Of a stretch of DNA of 50,286 bases, positions 49,267 to 50,286 are shown piece after piece. Location: contig NZ_JAKEVF010000001.1 in the NCBI RefSeq assembly GCF_022398315.1, positions 1,157,215 to 1,207,500 on the forward strand. The letters are read 5' to 3'. A program made the translations under genes and the position numbers. Below the pieces are notes generated by a model that was not told the DNA's origin, did no database searches, and saw only the letters and a list, made by a program, of their open reading frames with translations. Position 1 is the first letter of the stretch; each line of letters opens with the position of its first letter. Source of the DNA: Shewanella sp. Isolate11. Its GTDB lineage: Bacteria > Pseudomonadota > Gammaproteobacteria > Enterobacterales > Shewanellaceae.

Positions 49267-49818
49267 GTGAAACCTGCTGTGTTCCTAGATAGAGATGGTG
49301 TGATCAATATTGACCATGGCTACGTGCATCAAGTTGATGACTTTGAATATGTCGAGGGGGTATTCGATGCTTGTCTGGCGTTAAAGCAGATGGGATATAA
49401 ACTTGCTGTGGTGACAAATCAATCTGGAATTGCTCGCGGCTTATATACTGAAGACCAGTTTCATACATTAACAGAATGGATGGATTGGAACTTTGTCGAT
49501 AAAGGCGTCGAACTCGATGGAATCTACTATTGTCCTCATCACAGCGAAAAAGGTATCGGTGAATACAAGCAAGATTGTGATTGTCGCAAACCTAAGCCAG
49601 GAATGATCAACAGTGCGGCGCAATTTTTAAAAATCGATTTATCGAAATCTGCAATGGTTGGTGATAAACGCGATGATATGTTGGCAGCTAAAGCTGCTGG
49701 TATTCCAACACGTATTTTGGTTCGTACAGGCAAAGACGTTACTCAGGAAGCCATAGACGAAGCCACTATTGTTTTAGATTCGATAGCCGATGTACCTGCT
49801 TACTTAAAATCGCTATAA
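49267..49818 (+). CDS. gmhB: D-glycero-beta-D-manno-heptose 1,7-bisphosphate 7-phosphatase (GmhB)
   Basis: A HAD-family phosphatase of about 183 aa in LPS heptose synthesis. The nucleophile and acid/base Asp pair is Asp8 and Asp10 in FLDRDGV. Motif II is [11 protein letters not shown], the zinc-binding Cys-His cluster is CPHHSEKG ... [10 protein letters not shown], and motif IV is [10 protein letters not shown] choose GTG 49267, nine bases after AGAGG; TTG 49261 is also in frame but only three bases from it. gmhB directly before an rRNA operon is the same arrangement as E. coli gmhB-rrsH. Confidence 0.93.
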   Translation: MKPAVFLDRDGVINIDHGYVHQVDDFEYVEGVFDACLALKQMGYKLAVVTNQSGIARGLYTEDQFHTLTEWMDWNFVDKGVELDGIYYCPHHSEKGIGEYKQDCDCRKPKPGMINSAAQFLKIDLSKSAMVGDKRDDMLAAKAAGIPTRILVRTGKDVTQEAIDEATIVLDSIADVPAYLKSL

Positions 49819-49875
49819 GCGGGATCTATACCTAATGTCATATGCATTCTAGTCATCGAACAATGACAAAGCGTT

Positions 49876-49905
49876 ATAATAGTTCTGCTATAGCAGAACT
49901 ATTAT
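49876..49905. repeat. 30-bp perfect palindrome downstream of gmhB
   Basis: ATAATAGTTCTGCTA (49876-49890) is followed at once by its exact reverse complement (49891-49905). No T run follows (ATTGCG comes next), so it may be the gmhB terminator in weak form or a protein-binding site upstream of the rRNA promoter. Confidence 0.6.
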
Positions 49906-50000
49906 TGCGACTAAATAAGCTCGAAACGATGTAAATATACTCGCATTGTTTGATATTTAATCGATCAAACTGTTTTGTTAAAACAATCTTGAAAAAGGGG

Positions 50001-50028
50001 TTGACGTAATGCTCGCTCTGAGTAGAAT
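50001..50028 (+). promoter_or_regulatory. rRNA operon promoter (P1-type)
   Basis: TTGACG (50001-50006) and TAGAAT (50023-50028) are separated by 16 bp, the spacing of rRNA P1 promoters. The bases after the -10 are GC-containing (ACGCAGCCC), fitting a stringent discriminator, and the upstream stretch (about 49960-49998) is A/T-rich as an UP element would be. Confidence 0.8.
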
Positions 50029-50066
50029 ACGCAGCCCTAGCCACTCGGAACGACGAGATGCGCTAA

Positions 50067-50286
50067 CGCTCTTTAACAATTTATCAAGTAATCTGTGTGG
50101 ACACTCACAGGTATTGAGTTAATCGAAAACGATTTATTTCTCAATGCAATTTGTCACTAGCAATAGTGAAGGGACACTCACAGGTATTGAGTTAATCGAA
50201 AACGATTTATTTCTCAATGCAATTTGTCACTAGCAATAGTGAAGAGTGTTCATAGCAATATGTCTTATGCTCATGTTTTACAAGAG
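50067..50286 (+). other. rRNA operon leader with boxA and duplicated segment
   Basis: CGCTCTTTAACA at 50067-50078 matches the boxA antitermination element (TGCTCTTTAACA). A tandem exact 73-bp duplication follows (50099-50171 and 50172-50244). The 16S gene should begin just past the right edge; its usual first bases are not reached inside the window. Confidence 0.8.
50099..50244 (+). repeat. Exact 73-bp tandem duplication in the rRNA leader
   Basis: Two head-to-tail copies beginning GGACACTCACAGG and ending AATAGTGAAG, with no mismatch. Each contains the complementary pair TTGAG / CTCAA (as in ATTGAGTTAATCG and ATTTCTCAATGC) and CGAAAACGATTT, so each can form a small stem-loop. Confidence 0.92.

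Noticed and set aside
49819..50286. Start of the 16S rRNA gene inside the window
   Set aside because: The conserved 5' 16S sequence is not reached; only promoter, boxA and leader are present.

Overview
The window is a chromosomal segment of a gammaproteobacterium, most likely a marine Shewanella. This rests on moderate GC, on encoded proteins that read as Shewanella-type throughout, and on gene order. The order includes ackA-pta with pflBA and focA close by, smc-zipA-ligA, a DUF4212/ActP acetate symporter followed by a DUF294 protein and a DnaQ-like exonuclease, and gmhB immediately before an rRNA operon. Identification is from remembered family motifs; no database was searched. Nearly all genes are ordinary core genes. 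There is no prophage, insertion sequence, CRISPR array or tRNA gene.

Layout. 1-9.2 kb: the end of an unidentified gene, then sohB, tesA divergent from a YbbA/YbbP-type ABC transporter, folX-yfcH, an AI-2E family permease, an RlmI-like methyltransferase and a 74-aa unknown. 9.2-10.5 kb: a 32-aa acidic ORF with its own promoter and terminator, a small lipoprotein gene, and an inverted pair of DnaA-box-like sites. 10.5-21.7 kb: a mixed-acid fermentation block of pta, ackA, yfbV, pflA, pflB, a 1-kb regulatory gap, a formate channel with an added CBS domain, and yfcC. 22-26.7 kb: a TonB-dependent receptor with an AT-rich upstream region holding a repeated motif and a MITE-like element, then an O-methyltransferase-like gene. 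27-37 kb: cysK, a split RDD protein, cysZ, smc, zipA, ligA. 37-40.5 kb: a DUF2919 membrane protein, an HD-GYP phosphodiesterase, a YeeZ-like SDR and dsbA. 40.5-46.3 kb: acetate uptake (DUF4212 + ActP), DUF294 protein, exonuclease, LRAT-like protein. 46.3-49.8 kb: a KAS III with a GntR/FCD regulator upstream, a UDG-like protein and gmhB. 49.8-50.3 kb: promoter and leader of an rRNA operon; the 16S gene starts outside the window.

Functional threads. PflB/PflA split pyruvate to acetyl-CoA and formate, Pta/AckA convert acetyl-CoA to acetate with ATP gain, and the FocA-CBS channel moves formate. Two PdhR-type palindromes lie in the pflB-focA gap, which suggests pyruvate control. About 20 kb away the ActP operon recovers acetate and carries two copies of an operator-like motif in its upstream region. 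CysK and CysZ serve cysteine synthesis. Smc, ZipA and LigA serve chromosome organisation, division and replication.

No whole new system stands out. The observations most worth a second look are the FocA-CBS fusion, the paired palindromes before actP, the PdhR-like sites, the promoter-ORF-terminator unit at 9.4-9.7 kb, the opposed DnaA boxes, and an exact 73-bp tandem duplication in the rRNA leader.
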